From Betaproteobacteria bacterium (GTDB lineage Bacteria > Pseudomonadota > Gammaproteobacteria > Burkholderiales > Ga0077523), in contig JANXYG010000009.1 in assembly GCA_025350245.1 (NCBI GenBank), positions 1 to 64,000 on the forward strand: 64,000 nt of DNA. Reading direction: 5' to 3'. The notes beneath the pieces were generated by a model. That model was not told the origin of the DNA. It searched no databases and was given only the letters and a program-made list of their open reading frames with translations. Below, in pieces: positions 44,522-53,679 of the stretch. Both the position numbers and the translations under genes were made by a program. Positions within the stretch are counted from its first letter, which is position 1; every line of letters begins with the position of its first letter.

Positions 44522-45402
44522 GCGATCAGCCGCTGCTCGAATCACATCTGCGCTCGCTGCCGCTGGTGCATCGAGGCAAGGTTCGCGATCTCTACGACGC
44601 GGGCGCCGACCGGTTGCTGGTGGTCCAGACCGACCGCCTGTCCGCCTTCGACGTGATCCTGCCCACGCCCGTGCCGGGCAAGGGCCGGGTGCTCACCGAG
44701 CTGTCGAACTTCTGGTTCGCCCGGCTCGGGCATGTCATCCCCAATCATCTCACCGGCATCGACCCCGAGACCGTGGTGGCGCCGGACGAGCGCGACCAGG
44801 TTGCCGGCCGCGCTTTCGTCGTGCGCAAGCTGCAACCCTTGCCGATCGAGGCCATCGTCCGCGGTTACGTCGCCGGCTCGGGGTGGAAAGACTACCGTCG
44901 CACCGGCGCCATCTGCGGCATCGCCCTGCCGCCCGGTCTGGATGAAGCAGCGCGCTTGCCCTCGCCGATCTTCACGCCGTCGACCAAGGCGCCCAAGGGT
45001 TCGCACGACGAGAACATCGGTTTCCCGGAAACCGAAGCGCTGCTCGGCGCCGATCGTGCAGCGCAGGTGCAAGGCGTCGCGATCCGCCTTTACACCGAAG
45101 CCGCCGCGTTCGCCGCGACCCGCGGCATCATCATCGCCGATACCAAGTTCGAGTTCGGTACCGACGCTGCCGGCCAGTTGTTCCTGATCGACGAGGTCCT
45201 CACGCCGGATTCCTCGCGTTTCTGGCCGGCCGATCGCTACCGCACCGGCATCAGCCCGCCATCGTTCGACAAGCAGTTCGTGCGCGACTGGCTGGAGACG
45301 CAGCACTGGAACAAGCAACCACCGGCGCCCGCTCTGCCGGACGCCGTGGTAGCCCGGACCGCGGCGAAGTATGAGGAAGCCTTGCGCATGCTTACCCGGT
45401 GA
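44518..45402 (+). CDS. purC: SAICAR synthetase
   Basis: 294 residues. Motifs: [12 protein letters not shown] for ATP binding, [20 protein letters not shown], then [13 protein letters not shown] and [17 protein letters not shown]. At about 295 residues it is the longer PurC form found in Betaproteobacteria and yeast rather than the roughly 240-residue E. coli form. It joins aspartate to CAIR, the next step after PurE/PurK. An 84-bp gap separates it from the Sua5-type gene. Confidence 0.96.
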   Translation: MSDQPLLESHLRSLPLVHRGKVRDLYDAGADRLLVVQTDRLSAFDVILPTPVPGKGRVLTELSNFWFARLGHVIPNHLTGIDPETVVAPDERDQVAGRAFVVRKLQPLPIEAIVRGYVAGSGWKDYRRTGAICGIALPPGLDEAARLPSPIFTPSTKAPKGSHDENIGFPETEALLGADRAAQVQGVAIRLYTEAAAFAATRGIIIADTKFEFGTDAAGQLFLIDEVLTPDSSRFWPADRYRTGISPPSFDKQFVRDWLETQHWNKQPPAPALPDAVVARTAAKYEEALRMLTR

Positions 45403-45486
45403 GCGCCCGCGCCCGATGAACCGGCGATGGGAGCCCGCACCAGGCTGCGAGCGGCTGGCAACGCCATCGGCCTCGCGGCAATTCCG

Positions 45487-46443
45487 ATGACGACGATGGC
45501 ATCCGACGCGGCGATTCGCCGGGCGGTCGCGGCATTGCGTGCCGGCGAGCTGGTCGCATTTCCGACCGAAACCGTTTACGGGCTGGGTGCCGACGCCATG
45601 AATCCCGATGCCGTGCGCCGGATCTTCGCCGCCAAGGGTCGCCCGGCGGATCATCCGGTGATCGTGCATTTGCTCGATGCGGCGCAGCTGGCGTACTGGG
45701 CGCGGACCGTATCGCCGGTTGCCGCAGCGCTCGCGCGGCATTTCTGGCCCGGCCCCCTCACCCTCATCCTGCCGCGGGCAGCGTCGGTTCCTGATGCCGT
45801 GACCGGCGGGCAGGACACCGTGGGTCTGCGAGTTCCTTCTCATCCGGTCGCTCGCGCCCTGCTCGCCGCTTTCGGGGGCGGCCTCGCGGGACCGTCGGCC
45901 AACCGCTTCGGTCGCCTTTCGCCCACCAGCGCTGCCGATGTGCGTGCTGAATTGGGCGCCGAGGTGGCGCTGGTTCTCGACGGTGGCGCGAGCGAGATCG
46001 GGATCGAATCGGCCATTGTCGATTGCTCTGGCGAGGAACCGGCACTGCTGCGCCCGGGCATGATCGGCGCGGACGCGATCGCCGCCGCACTTGGCCGCCC
46101 GCTGGCGTCGGCGACCCGGTCGTCGCCACGTGTGCCGGGCATGCTGCGATCGCACTACGCGCCGCAGACACCCGTTTCGATCGTGAATGCCGACGAACTG
46201 CGGCGACGGGTGCGCGATGAGGCAGCCGATATCGGCGTGCTCGCCTTGCGCCCGGCGCCGCCGGCCTTCGATCCGGCGCGTTGGGTCGAAGCGGCCGCCG
46301 AGCCGGCTGCCTATGCCCGCGAGCTGTATGCGCAGCTGCGCCGACTCGATGCCCTGGGTTGCAGGCAGTTGCTGGTCGAAGCCGTGCCCGATACCGCATC
46401 GTGGACCGCCATCCGCGATCGGCTTGCGCGCTCGGCTGCCTGA
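45487..46443 (+). CDS. L-threonylcarbamoyladenylate synthase, Sua5 type
   Basis: 318 residues from ATG 45487 (MTTMASDAAIRRAVAALRAG); an earlier in-frame ATG at 45427 adds unrelated residues. The YrdC domain (about 5-200) has FPTETVYGLGADAMN, AKGRPADHPVIVHL and AGPSANRFGRLSPT. A Sua5 C-terminal domain follows a linker (SPRVPGMLRSHYAPQTP). It makes threonylcarbamoyl-AMP for the t6A37 modification of ANN-decoding tRNAs. The two-domain architecture separates it from the shorter TsaC. It follows purC, as in many Betaproteobacteria. Confidence 0.92.
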   Translation: MTTMASDAAIRRAVAALRAGELVAFPTETVYGLGADAMNPDAVRRIFAAKGRPADHPVIVHLLDAAQLAYWARTVSPVAAALARHFWPGPLTLILPRAASVPDAVTGGQDTVGLRVPSHPVARALLAAFGGGLAGPSANRFGRLSPTSAADVRAELGAEVALVLDGGASEIGIESAIVDCSGEEPALLRPGMIGADAIAAALGRPLASATRSSPRVPGMLRSHYAPQTPVSIVNADELRRRVRDEAADIGVLALRPAPPAFDPARWVEAAAEPAAYARELYAQLRRLDALGCRQLLVEAVPDTASWTAIRDRLARSAA

Positions 46444-46476
46444 ACGCGCACCGGATCAGGCCACCTTCCCGACGCC

Positions 46477-46821
46477 ATGGATCTCTGCGGTCTCGACGAG
46501 GTGGCCGATGGTGCCGGGCGCGCCTTTCGCCTCGGCGATGAAGCAGCGGTGCCGGACCTCATCGTGGTTCGGCGCGGCGATCACGTCTGGGCCTACGCCA
46601 ACAACTGTCCGCACAACCACATCCCGCTCGACTTGCTACACCCGCGTTTCGTGACCCACGATGGCGAATGGATCGTGTGCTCCACGCACGAGGCGGTGTT
46701 CCGGTTCGAAGACGGGCATTGCGAAGACGGGCCCTGCAAGGGGCGCAGCCTCGAGCCGGTAGCGATCACGGTGATCGCTGGCCGTGTTCATGTGGACCCG
46801 GTACCCGACCCCGATGCATGA
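46477..46821 (+). CDS. Rieske [2Fe-2S] protein, ferredoxin-like
   Basis: 114 residues. The Rieske ligands are complete: C44 and H46 in NNCPHNHIPLD, and C68 and H71 in IVCSTHEAVF. There is no signal peptide or membrane helix, so this is a soluble ferredoxin-like Rieske protein, not a cytochrome bc subunit. The C-terminal half has CEDGPCKGRSLEPVAI as in small NirD-like ferredoxins. No oxygenase lies nearby; the next gene is a large FAD/Fe-S dehydrogenase, which is a possible but unproven partner. Confidence 0.85.
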   Translation: MDLCGLDEVADGAGRAFRLGDEAAVPDLIVVRRGDHVWAYANNCPHNHIPLDLLHPRFVTHDGEWIVCSTHEAVFRFEDGHCEDGPCKGRSLEPVAITVIAGRVHVDPVPDPDA

Positions 46822-46883
46822 TTCGGGCTGCAAGCGATCACCATTGGGCCGATGACTATGCTGAACCAACCCGCCAATTCAGG

Positions 46884-49829
46884 ATGAATGCCCCATTGCG
46901 AGCAGTGGCCCGCGCGACCGCGGACGCCGCGTCCATCGCGCAGCGATTGCGGCGCGAAATCGAAGGCGACGTCCTGTTTGACGCGGCCAGCCGGGGCCGC
47001 TATGCGACCGACGCCTCGATCTACCAGATCGATCCGGTCGGCGTGGTGGTGCCGAAAACCGAACACGATGTGCAGGTGACGTTGCAGGTCGCTCGCGAGT
47101 CCGGGATTCCGGTTCTGCCCCGCGGCGGCGGCACCTCGCAGTGCGGCCAGACTGTCGGCGCCGCGCTGGTGATCGATACGTCCAAGCACCTTCGCGGTGT
47201 GGTCGAGATCGACGCGCAGGCGCGGCTGGCCCTGGTCGAACCGGGGCTGGTCCTTGACCACCTCAACGCCCTGCTCCGGCCTCACGGGTTGTGGTTTCCC
47301 GTCGACGTATCGACCGCCGCGCAGGCAACGCTCGGTGGCATGGCCGGCAACAACTCCTGCGGTGCGCGTTCGATCCGTTACGGCAACATGGTGCACAACG
47401 TCGAGGCCATCGACGCCTGGCTGGCCGATGGCGCGGCCTACCGCTTCGGTCCGGTGGGCGACGTGGCCGGCGCGCCGGCTGGCTATCGCGCTCTGGTGCA
47501 ACGCATCCACGCCATCGCGGGTCGCGAAGCGGCCGAAATCGAGGCCCGCTGGCCGCAGGTGCTGCGGCGGGTCCAGGGCTACAACCTCGACATGGTCCAG
47601 CCACACCGTGAGCACAATCTGGCGCACCTGCTGGTCGGCTCGGAAGGAACCCTCGCCTGGTCGCGGCGGCTGTTGTTGAGGCTGGCACCCGTGCCTACGC
47701 ACAAGGTGCTTGGCATCGTGCACTTTCCCACGTTCTACCGGGCCATGGAACTGACCCGGCACATCGTCACCCTCGACCCCGACGCGGTCGAACTCGTGGA
47801 TCGCACGATGATCGGCCTGGCTCGTGACAGCGCCCGCTTCCGGCCGGTGGTGGACCAGTTCTTCATGGGTCACCCGGAGGCGATATTGCTGGTGGAGTTC
47901 GCGGGCGAGACGCGCGACGACCTGCTGCGGCGCCTCGATCGCCTGGAACAGATGATGGCGGACTTCGGCCTCGCCGACGCCGTCGTGAAGATCGTCGACG
48001 GCGCGCAACAGCGCGCGATCTGGGAAGTGCGCAAGGCTGGTCTGAACATCATGATGTCGATGAAGGGCGACGGTAAACCGGTGTCGTTCATCGAGGATTG
48101 CGCGGTGCCGCTGGAGCACCTCGCCGAATACACGCGGCGTCTCGACGAGGTGTTCACCCGGCACGGCACGCGCGGTACGTGGTATGCCCATGCGTCCGTC
48201 GGCACCTTGCACGTTCGGCCGGTGCTCGACATGCGACGCGACGGGGCGGCCAAGATGCGCGCCATTGCCGAGGAGGCGTGTGCGCTGGTGCGAGAGTACA
48301 AGGGCGCCTTTTCCGGCGAACATGGCGACGGCCTGGTCCGCTCGGAGTGGATCGAGCCGATGCTTGGCGCTCGTCTCACCGCGGCCCTGGGCGAGATCAA
48401 GGCACTGTTCGATCCGGACAACCTGTTCAACCCCGGCAAGATCGTGCGCCCGTCGCGCATGGACGACCGGAGCCTGTTCCGGTTCAAGCCCGGCTACGCC
48501 GTGGCTGCGATCGACACCGCGCTCGACTGGTCGGACTGGGGCGGCTTCGGTGGCGCGGTCGAGATGTGCAACAACAACGGCCACTGCCGCAAGTTCGACG
48601 CCGACACCATGTGTCCGTCCTACCGTGTCACTCGCGACGAGCAGCATGTCGTGCGCGGACGCGCAAACACCTTGCGCATGGCGTTGTCGAATCAGCTCGG
48701 TCCGGACGCACTCGCCTCCGATGCGATGCGCGATGCAATGGCGCTATGCGTCGGTTGCAAGGGGTGCAAGCGCGAATGCCCGACCGGTGTCGACATGGCG
48801 CGCATGAAGATCGAATGGTTGCACCAGTATCACCGGGTACGGCGTTACCGGGTGCGCGAACGGATGGTGGCTTCGTTGCCGCGCCTCGCACCGGTTGCCG
48901 CGAAGCTGGCGCCCCTGTTGAACCTGCGCGACCGCTTCGGTGCCCTCGCCAAGCTGAGCGAGCGGTGGCTCGGGCTGTCGGCGCGCAGATCGTTGCCGCG
49001 CTTTCGCAACGACTGGTTCCGCGACCACGAGGTCGGTCCGTCTGCAGTCGCCGGCCGAGCGGTCGTCTTGTTTGCCGATACCTTCAACCGTCACTTCGAA
49101 CCCGAGAACCTGCGCGCGGCCGTCCGCGTGCTGGATGCTGCCGGGTATCGCGTCTCGATCGCGCAGCCCGTGGACGGCGGTCGGTCGCTATGCTGCGGCC
49201 GCACCCTGCTCAGTGTGGGCATGGTGGATCGGGCGCGTGTCGAAGCCCGGCGCGTGCTCATCGCATTGCGCCCGTTCGTGACCGCCGGGGTTCCGGTGAT
49301 CGGTCTCGAACCGTCCTGCCTGTTCACCCTGTCCGATGAGTTCCTGGCGATGCTGCCGGGTCCGGACGCCGCCGCACTGGCACGCGTCGCGACCACGTTC
49401 GAAGGATTTCTCGCTCGCGAACATGCCGCCGGGACCTTGAATCTGTCGCTGCATGCACTGCCGCAGGCAAACGCCCTGCTCCATGGTCATTGCCATCAGA
49501 AGGCGTTCGGTGACGTAGTGGCCAGCGAGAACGTGCTGCGTCTGATTCCTGGTCTCGCCGTCGAAACCATTACCTCGAGCTGCTGCGGCATGGCCGGTGC
49601 GTTCGGCTACGAGGCCGAGCACTACGACGTGTCGATGGCGATGGCGGAGGTTGCACTGCTGCCGGCGGTTCGTGGCGCGGGCGCCGATACCCTGATCGTG
49701 GCCGACGGCACCAGCTGCAGGCACCAGATCCGGGACGGCGTCGGGACCAATGCCGTTCATGTCGCGCGAGTGCTTGAGCGAGCGCTCGCCAACCGGCAAG
49801 AGCACCAGGAGAGGCATCGTGCCGAATGA
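46884..49829 (+). CDS. FAD-linked oxidase fused to Fe-S/CCG-domain protein (D-lactate dehydrogenase-like)
   Basis: 981 residues from ATG 46884. Residues 1 to about 510 are a GlcD-type flavoprotein: the FAD-binding PRGGGTSQCGQTVG and TLGGMAGNNSCGARS, then an FAD-oxidase C-terminal domain (FSGEHGDGLVRSEWIEPM). A bis-cluster ferredoxin segment follows, with C562, C568 and C577, and then C622-x2-C625-x2-C628-x3-C632-P. Two CCG cysteine-rich domains (SLCCGRTLLS; TSSCCGMAGAFGYE) end the protein. Such GlcD-GlcF fusions oxidise D-2-hydroxyacids, commonly D-lactate, and pass electrons to the respiratory chain. The exact substrate is unknown. The cupin gene starts inside its last codons. Confidence 0.86.
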   Translation: MNAPLRAVARATADAASIAQRLRREIEGDVLFDAASRGRYATDASIYQIDPVGVVVPKTEHDVQVTLQVARESGIPVLPRGGGTSQCGQTVGAALVIDTSKHLRGVVEIDAQARLALVEPGLVLDHLNALLRPHGLWFPVDVSTAAQATLGGMAGNNSCGARSIRYGNMVHNVEAIDAWLADGAAYRFGPVGDVAGAPAGYRALVQRIHAIAGREAAEIEARWPQVLRRVQGYNLDMVQPHREHNLAHLLVGSEGTLAWSRRLLLRLAPVPTHKVLGIVHFPTFYRAMELTRHIVTLDPDAVELVDRTMIGLARDSARFRPVVDQFFMGHPEAILLVEFAGETRDDLLRRLDRLEQMMADFGLADAVVKIVDGAQQRAIWEVRKAGLNIMMSMKGDGKPVSFIEDCAVPLEHLAEYTRRLDEVFTRHGTRGTWYAHASVGTLHVRPVLDMRRDGAAKMRAIAEEACALVREYKGAFSGEHGDGLVRSEWIEPMLGARLTAALGEIKALFDPDNLFNPGKIVRPSRMDDRSLFRFKPGYAVAAIDTALDWSDWGGFGGAVEMCNNNGHCRKFDADTMCPSYRVTRDEQHVVRGRANTLRMALSNQLGPDALASDAMRDAMALCVGCKGCKRECPTGVDMARMKIEWLHQYHRVRRYRVRERMVASLPRLAPVAAKLAPLLNLRDRFGALAKLSERWLGLSARRSLPRFRNDWFRDHEVGPSAVAGRAVVLFADTFNRHFEPENLRAAVRVLDAAGYRVSIAQPVDGGRSLCCGRTLLSVGMVDRARVEARRVLIALRPFVTAGVPVIGLEPSCLFTLSDEFLAMLPGPDAAALARVATTFEGFLAREHAAGTLNLSLHALPQANALLHGHCHQKAFGDVVASENVLRLIPGLAVETITSSCCGMAGAFGYEAEHYDVSMAMAEVALLPAVRGAGADTLIVADGTSCRHQIRDGVGTNAVHVARVLERALANRQEHQERHRAE

Positions 49830-50295
49830 GTCCCCATGGAAGTACCGCGGCGTCCGGGTGGTCAGGAGCGGTGAACTCGACGGCAACACCGCGCAGACCG
49901 CCGGGATGAATCGCGCGGCGGCGATCACGCAAGCCCGCTGCGGCGCCGAGAAACTCTGGGCCGGGACGGTGGTGATTCACCCGCGCGCGAAGACCGGCGC
50001 CCACCATCACGGGCCGGTGGAGAGTGTCATCTACGTCGTCAGCGGCCGGGCGCGCATGCGCTGGGGCGACCGGCTTGAGTTCACTGCCGAAGCCGGGCCC
50101 GGCGACTTCATCCACGTGCCGCCGTTCGTGCCGCACCAGGAGATCAATGCCTCCGACGACGAGCCGCTGTCGTGCGTGCTTTGTCGTAGCGGGCAGGAGC
50201 CGGTGGTGGTCAATCTCGATATCGCGGCGGCCGAGCCGCCGGAGACGGTGCATTGGGTCGACGACATCCATCGGGCTCCAGGGGAGAGACCATGA
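49819..50295 (+). CDS. Cupin-domain protein
   Basis: 158 residues from GTG 49819, with AGGAG 9 bp upstream; it overlaps the dehydrogenase stop by 11 bp. A single cupin barrel is seen, with the first metal motif HHHGPVESVIYVVSGRA and the second GDFIHVPPFVPHQEIN, so three or four histidines could bind a metal. The family covers enzymes and sugar-binding proteins, so no reaction can be assigned. Tight coupling to the dehydrogenase upstream and the amidase downstream (ATGA overlap) suggests one operon for a small-molecule pathway. Confidence 0.8.
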   Translation: MPNESPWKYRGVRVVRSGELDGNTAQTAGMNRAAAITQARCGAEKLWAGTVVIHPRAKTGAHHHGPVESVIYVVSGRARMRWGDRLEFTAEAGPGDFIHVPPFVPHQEINASDDEPLSCVLCRSGQEPVVVNLDIAAAEPPETVHWVDDIHRAPGERP

Positions 50296-51695
50296 CCAGA
50301 GACCTGAACAGCCTGACCGCCAGTAATGCCGCCGCCCTGATTCGTGGCCGCGAGATATCCAGCACGGCGCTGGTCGTGGCCGCGCTGCAACGAGCCGATC
50401 AGACCGCCGACCTCAACGCGTTCATCACGCTCGACCGCGATGGCGCCACGGCGGCTGCGGCGCGGGCCGATGCCGAAGGCGGGTCAGGCGCCTTGCACGG
50501 GGTGCCGATCGTCATCAAGGACAACATGCATGTCGCCGGGCTACCGTGCACGGCTGGTACCCCGGCGCTGCGCGGCTTCGTCCCGACAGCGCACGCGCCG
50601 GTGGTCCAGCGGCTGGTCGATGCCGGGGCCATCGTCATCGGCAAGACCAACATGCATGAACTGGCTTTTGGCGTGAGTGGCTACAACGAGGGCTTTCACG
50701 GCGCGCGGATCGGGGTGCGCAATCCGATCGATCCCGCTCGCATCTGCGGCGGCAGTTCCAGTGGCACCGCGGCCGCCATTGCCGCCGGGGTGGTCGCGGC
50801 CGGGTTGGGCACGGACACCGGCGCTTCGGTCCGGCTGCCTGCGGCGTACACCAACGGCGCCGCCCTGCGGCCGACCGTGCACCGCTACAGTCAGGTGGGC
50901 GTGTGCCCGATATCCCACACCCGGGATACCCCCGGACCCATGGCGCGCACGGTTGGGGATGTCGCCTTGCTCCACAGCGTGATCGGGGGTCGGCCGGTGG
51001 CGAAAGCCTGTGCACCGAAAGGCGTGCGCCTCGGCGTCCATCGCCGCTGGTTCTTCGCCGGCCTGGATACCGACACGGCGGCGGTCACCGCGGCGGCGCT
51101 GGATCGGCTGCGCGCGGCCGACATGGAGATCATCGAGGTCGACATGCCCGACCTCGGGGCGCTGGAAGCACAGGTGAGTTTCCCGGTCGCAGTGGTCGAA
51201 GCTCACGACGATCTCGTGCGCTATCTGCGCGAGTGGTCCACCGGCGTCAGCATCGAACAGGTCGTGGCGCAGATTGCCAGCGCGGACGTGAGAGCGATCT
51301 ACGAGACCATGGTGCTTCCCGTGCAATTGCTTGGCGCCGCGGGGATGCAGGATGCGCGACCCGCCTACCGGCACGCGCTCGCCGTGGCGCGACCGGCGCT
51401 GCGCAAGCTCTATGCGGACACCTTTGCCGGCAACCGCATCGATGCGTTGATCTTTCCGACGGCGCCGGTGGTGGCGATCATGCAGGGGCCGGCCGCGAGT
51501 TCCGCCGCGGCCATGGGACGCATGATCCAGAACACCGGCCCTGGCAGCAACGCCGGTATCCCGGGTTTGTCGGTGCCTGCCGGCTTCGGCCGTTCCGGGT
51601 TGCCGGTCGGTCTGGAGATCGACGGGCCCGATGACAGCGACGAGCGCCTGCTGGCGATCGGTCTGGCGATGGAGCAGATTCTGGCGCAGCGGTGA
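50292..51695 (+). CDS. Amidase signature family hydrolase
   Basis: 467 residues from ATG 50292, coupled to the cupin stop. The Ser-cisSer-Lys triad is readable: K76 (IVIKDNMHVAG), S155 in CGGSSSGTAAA, and nucleophile S179 in GTDTGASVRLPA. Overall pattern (LPCTAGTPALRGF, TNMHELAFGVSG) resembles indoleacetamide or mandelamide hydrolases more than GatA. It should hydrolyse a small amide to an acid and ammonia. As the last gene of the Rieske/dehydrogenase/cupin set it may feed an acid to the FAD enzyme, but this is inference. Confidence 0.83.
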   Translation: MTRDLNSLTASNAAALIRGREISSTALVVAALQRADQTADLNAFITLDRDGATAAAARADAEGGSGALHGVPIVIKDNMHVAGLPCTAGTPALRGFVPTAHAPVVQRLVDAGAIVIGKTNMHELAFGVSGYNEGFHGARIGVRNPIDPARICGGSSSGTAAAIAAGVVAAGLGTDTGASVRLPAAYTNGAALRPTVHRYSQVGVCPISHTRDTPGPMARTVGDVALLHSVIGGRPVAKACAPKGVRLGVHRRWFFAGLDTDTAAVTAAALDRLRAADMEIIEVDMPDLGALEAQVSFPVAVVEAHDDLVRYLREWSTGVSIEQVVAQIASADVRAIYETMVLPVQLLGAAGMQDARPAYRHALAVARPALRKLYADTFAGNRIDALIFPTAPVVAIMQGPAASSAAAMGRMIQNTGPGSNAGIPGLSVPAGFGRSGLPVGLEIDGPDDSDERLLAIGLAMEQILAQR

Positions 51696-51710
51696 CTTGG
51701 CCGAAGAAAG

Positions 51711-51790
51711 GGCGGATTCCGCCGGGTTCCCCGAGGAATCTGCGCCGCTCCCGAGGGAGAAGCCGAAGCGCAGCGCAGGCTGGTGGTGGG
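51711..51790. repeat. Degenerate copy of the dispersed repeat with an imperfect stem
   Basis: GGCGGATTCC (51711-51720) can pair imperfectly with GGAATCTGCGCC (51735-51746). Then CCGAGGGAGAAGCC and GAAGCGCAGCGCAGGCTGG (about 51751-51783) recall the repeat found at 5.0, 37.8 and 59.6 kb, with several changes. It lies between the convergent amidase and dehydratase genes, so it could end transcription from either side. No T-run is present. Confidence 0.45.
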
Positions 51791-51799
51791 CGCCGCTCT

Positions 51800-53527
51800 T
51801 CAGTGGATCTCGGGCTCCGGCGTCGGCGCGGTACCTTCCAGGAAATCGAAGTCGCAACCCCGGTTCGCCTGCTGGATATGGCGCGAGAAGATCGCGCCGT
51901 AGCCGCGCTGGAACTTCGGCGGCGGGGCGATCCAGGCGGCGCGGCGCTGCGCCATCTCGGCTTCGCTCACCTCCAGGTCGAGTCGCCGTGCGGCGACGTC
52001 GAGGGTGATGCGGTCGCCGGTGCGCACCAGCGCGAGCGGTCCGCCGACGAACGATTCGGGCGCGACGTGCAGAATGCAGGTGCCGTAACTGGTGCCGCTC
52101 ATGCGCGCGTCGGAGATGCGGACCATGTCGCGAACACCCTGCAGCAGCAGTTTCCTGGGGATCGGCAGCATGCCCCATTCCGGCATGCCCGGTCCGCCGA
52201 GCGGGCCCGCATTGCGCAGCACCAGCACCGAGTCGGCATCGACATCGAGCGCCGGGTTGTCGATGCGAGCCGCCATGTCGTTGTAGTCGTCGAAGACCAT
52301 CGCACGGCCGGTGTGCCGAAGCAGGCGAGGATCCGCGGCGGTCGACTTGATCACCGCGCCATCCGGCGCAAGATTGCCGCGCAGGACGATCAAGCCACCT
52401 TCGGGCTGCATCGGATCCGCGGGCGTGCGGATCACGTCCGGCTGGTGGATGCGGCTGCCGGCCACGTTGTCACCCAGGGTTCTGCCGGTGCAGGTCATGG
52501 CGTCGGTATCGAGCAGGTCACGCATGCCTTCGAGCAGTGCCGACAGGCCACCGGCATACCAGAAGTCTTCCATCAGATACTTGCCCGACGGCCGCATGTT
52601 CACCAGATAGGGGGTGCGCTTGCCGATCTCCTCGAAGCGTTCGAGTGCCACGTTGATGCCGGCACGCCCGGCCAGCGCGATCACGTGAATGAGGCCGTTG
52701 GTCGAGCCGCCGAGTGCCATGAGCACGCGGATCGCGTTGTCCACCGCCGCGGGCGTCAGGATGTCGCGCGGTTTGAGATCTTCCCAGACCATATCGACGA
52801 TACGCCGGCCGGAAAGAGAGGCCATGCGTGCGTGATTCGAGTCCGGCGCCGGGATCGATGACGCGTTCGGCAGGCTGAAGCCGAGCGTCTCGATGATGCT
52901 GGTCATGGTCGATGCGGTGCCCATGGTCATGCAGGTACCGGGCGAGCGCGAGATGCCCTCCTCAATCTGGGCCCAGTCGCGTTCGGTGATGTTGCCGGCG
53001 CGCAGTTCGTCCCAGTATTTCCACGCGTCCGAGCCGGAGCCGAGCGTGCGCCCCTGCCAGTTGCCGCGTAGCATCGCGCCCGCCGGCACGAAGATCGATG
53101 GAATGTTCATGCTCAGGGCGCCCATCAGCAGGCCCGGACCAGTCTTGTCGCAGCCGCCCATCAGCACGCAACCGTCGATCGGGTAGGAGCGCAGCAGTTC
53201 TTCGGTCTCCATGGCGAGCAGATTGCGGTACATCATCGTGCTCGGTTTCTGGAACACCTCGGCCAGCGAGATAGCGGGTATCTCGAGCGGGAACCCGCCC
53301 GCCTGCCAGACGCCGCGTTTGACTTCCTGGGCACGCTCGCGCAGGTGCGAATGGCAATGGTTGATGTCGCTCCAGGTGTTGAGGATGCCGATGACGGGTT
53401 TGCCTGCGTAGTCTTCGCGGGCATAGCCCAGTTGCAGCACGCGCGAGCGATGACCGAAGCCGCGCAGGTCCTGGGTGTCGAACCAGCGTCGGCTGCGTAG
53501 CTGTTCGGGAGTCTTGCGCTGAGTCAT
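51800..53527 (-). CDS. IlvD/Edd family dehydratase, sugar-acid (arabinonate/xylonate) type
   Basis: 575 residues from ATG 53527 (MTQRKTPEQLRSRRWFDTQD). Iron-sulfur ligands are C58 (INHCHSH), C126 (GGCDKTGPG, with D127 and K128 for magnesium) and C199 (SPGTCMTMGTAS). The N-terminus (RWFDTQDLRGFGHRSRVLQ) and length fit pentonate dehydratases of the L-arabinonate/D-xylonate group better than biosynthetic IlvD. They convert an aldonate to a 2-keto-3-deoxy acid using a [2Fe-2S] cluster. No other gene of such a pathway is next to it, so the substrate is open. Confidence 0.82.
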   Translation of the reverse strand: MTQRKTPEQLRSRRWFDTQDLRGFGHRSRVLQLGYAREDYAGKPVIGILNTWSDINHCHSHLRERAQEVKRGVWQAGGFPLEIPAISLAEVFQKPSTMMYRNLLAMETEELLRSYPIDGCVLMGGCDKTGPGLLMGALSMNIPSIFVPAGAMLRGNWQGRTLGSGSDAWKYWDELRAGNITERDWAQIEEGISRSPGTCMTMGTASTMTSIIETLGFSLPNASSIPAPDSNHARMASLSGRRIVDMVWEDLKPRDILTPAAVDNAIRVLMALGGSTNGLIHVIALAGRAGINVALERFEEIGKRTPYLVNMRPSGKYLMEDFWYAGGLSALLEGMRDLLDTDAMTCTGRTLGDNVAGSRIHQPDVIRTPADPMQPEGGLIVLRGNLAPDGAVIKSTAADPRLLRHTGRAMVFDDYNDMAARIDNPALDVDADSVLVLRNAGPLGGPGMPEWGMLPIPRKLLLQGVRDMVRISDARMSGTSYGTCILHVAPESFVGGPLALVRTGDRITLDVAARRLDLEVSEAEMAQRRAAWIAPPPKFQRGYGAIFSRHIQQANRGCDFDFLEGTAPTPEPEIH

Positions 53528-53613
53528 GTCGGGTTCCGATCCGGGTGTTCTGAGGCCGTGACTATAGCGAAAGCGTGCGGCCGCATTCTCGAACAACCGG
53601 ACCGGCGTCGGTG

Positions 53614-53645
53614 GAAACGCCGAGGGCGGCTCGTGGCCGCCCTCG
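53614..53645 (-). terminator. Candidate terminator downstream of the hibernation-factor gene
   Basis: CGAGGGCGGC (53621-53630) and GCCGCCCTCG (53636-53645) form a perfect 10-bp stem with a 5-base loop. On the minus strand it comes 35 bp after the stop of the hibernation factor and is followed by GCGTTTCC, a short T-run. Stem strength is high; the T-run is poor. Nothing else is seen in the gap 53528-53679. Confidence 0.45.
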
Positions 53646-53679
53646 CTGTCGTGGTCCGCGCCGCGATCGCGGCGGCGGC

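Noticed and set aside
46788-48647. A 619-codon open frame on the minus strand opposite the FAD dehydrogenase
   Set aside because: Same antisense composition; the plus-strand protein has complete FAD and Fe-S motifs.
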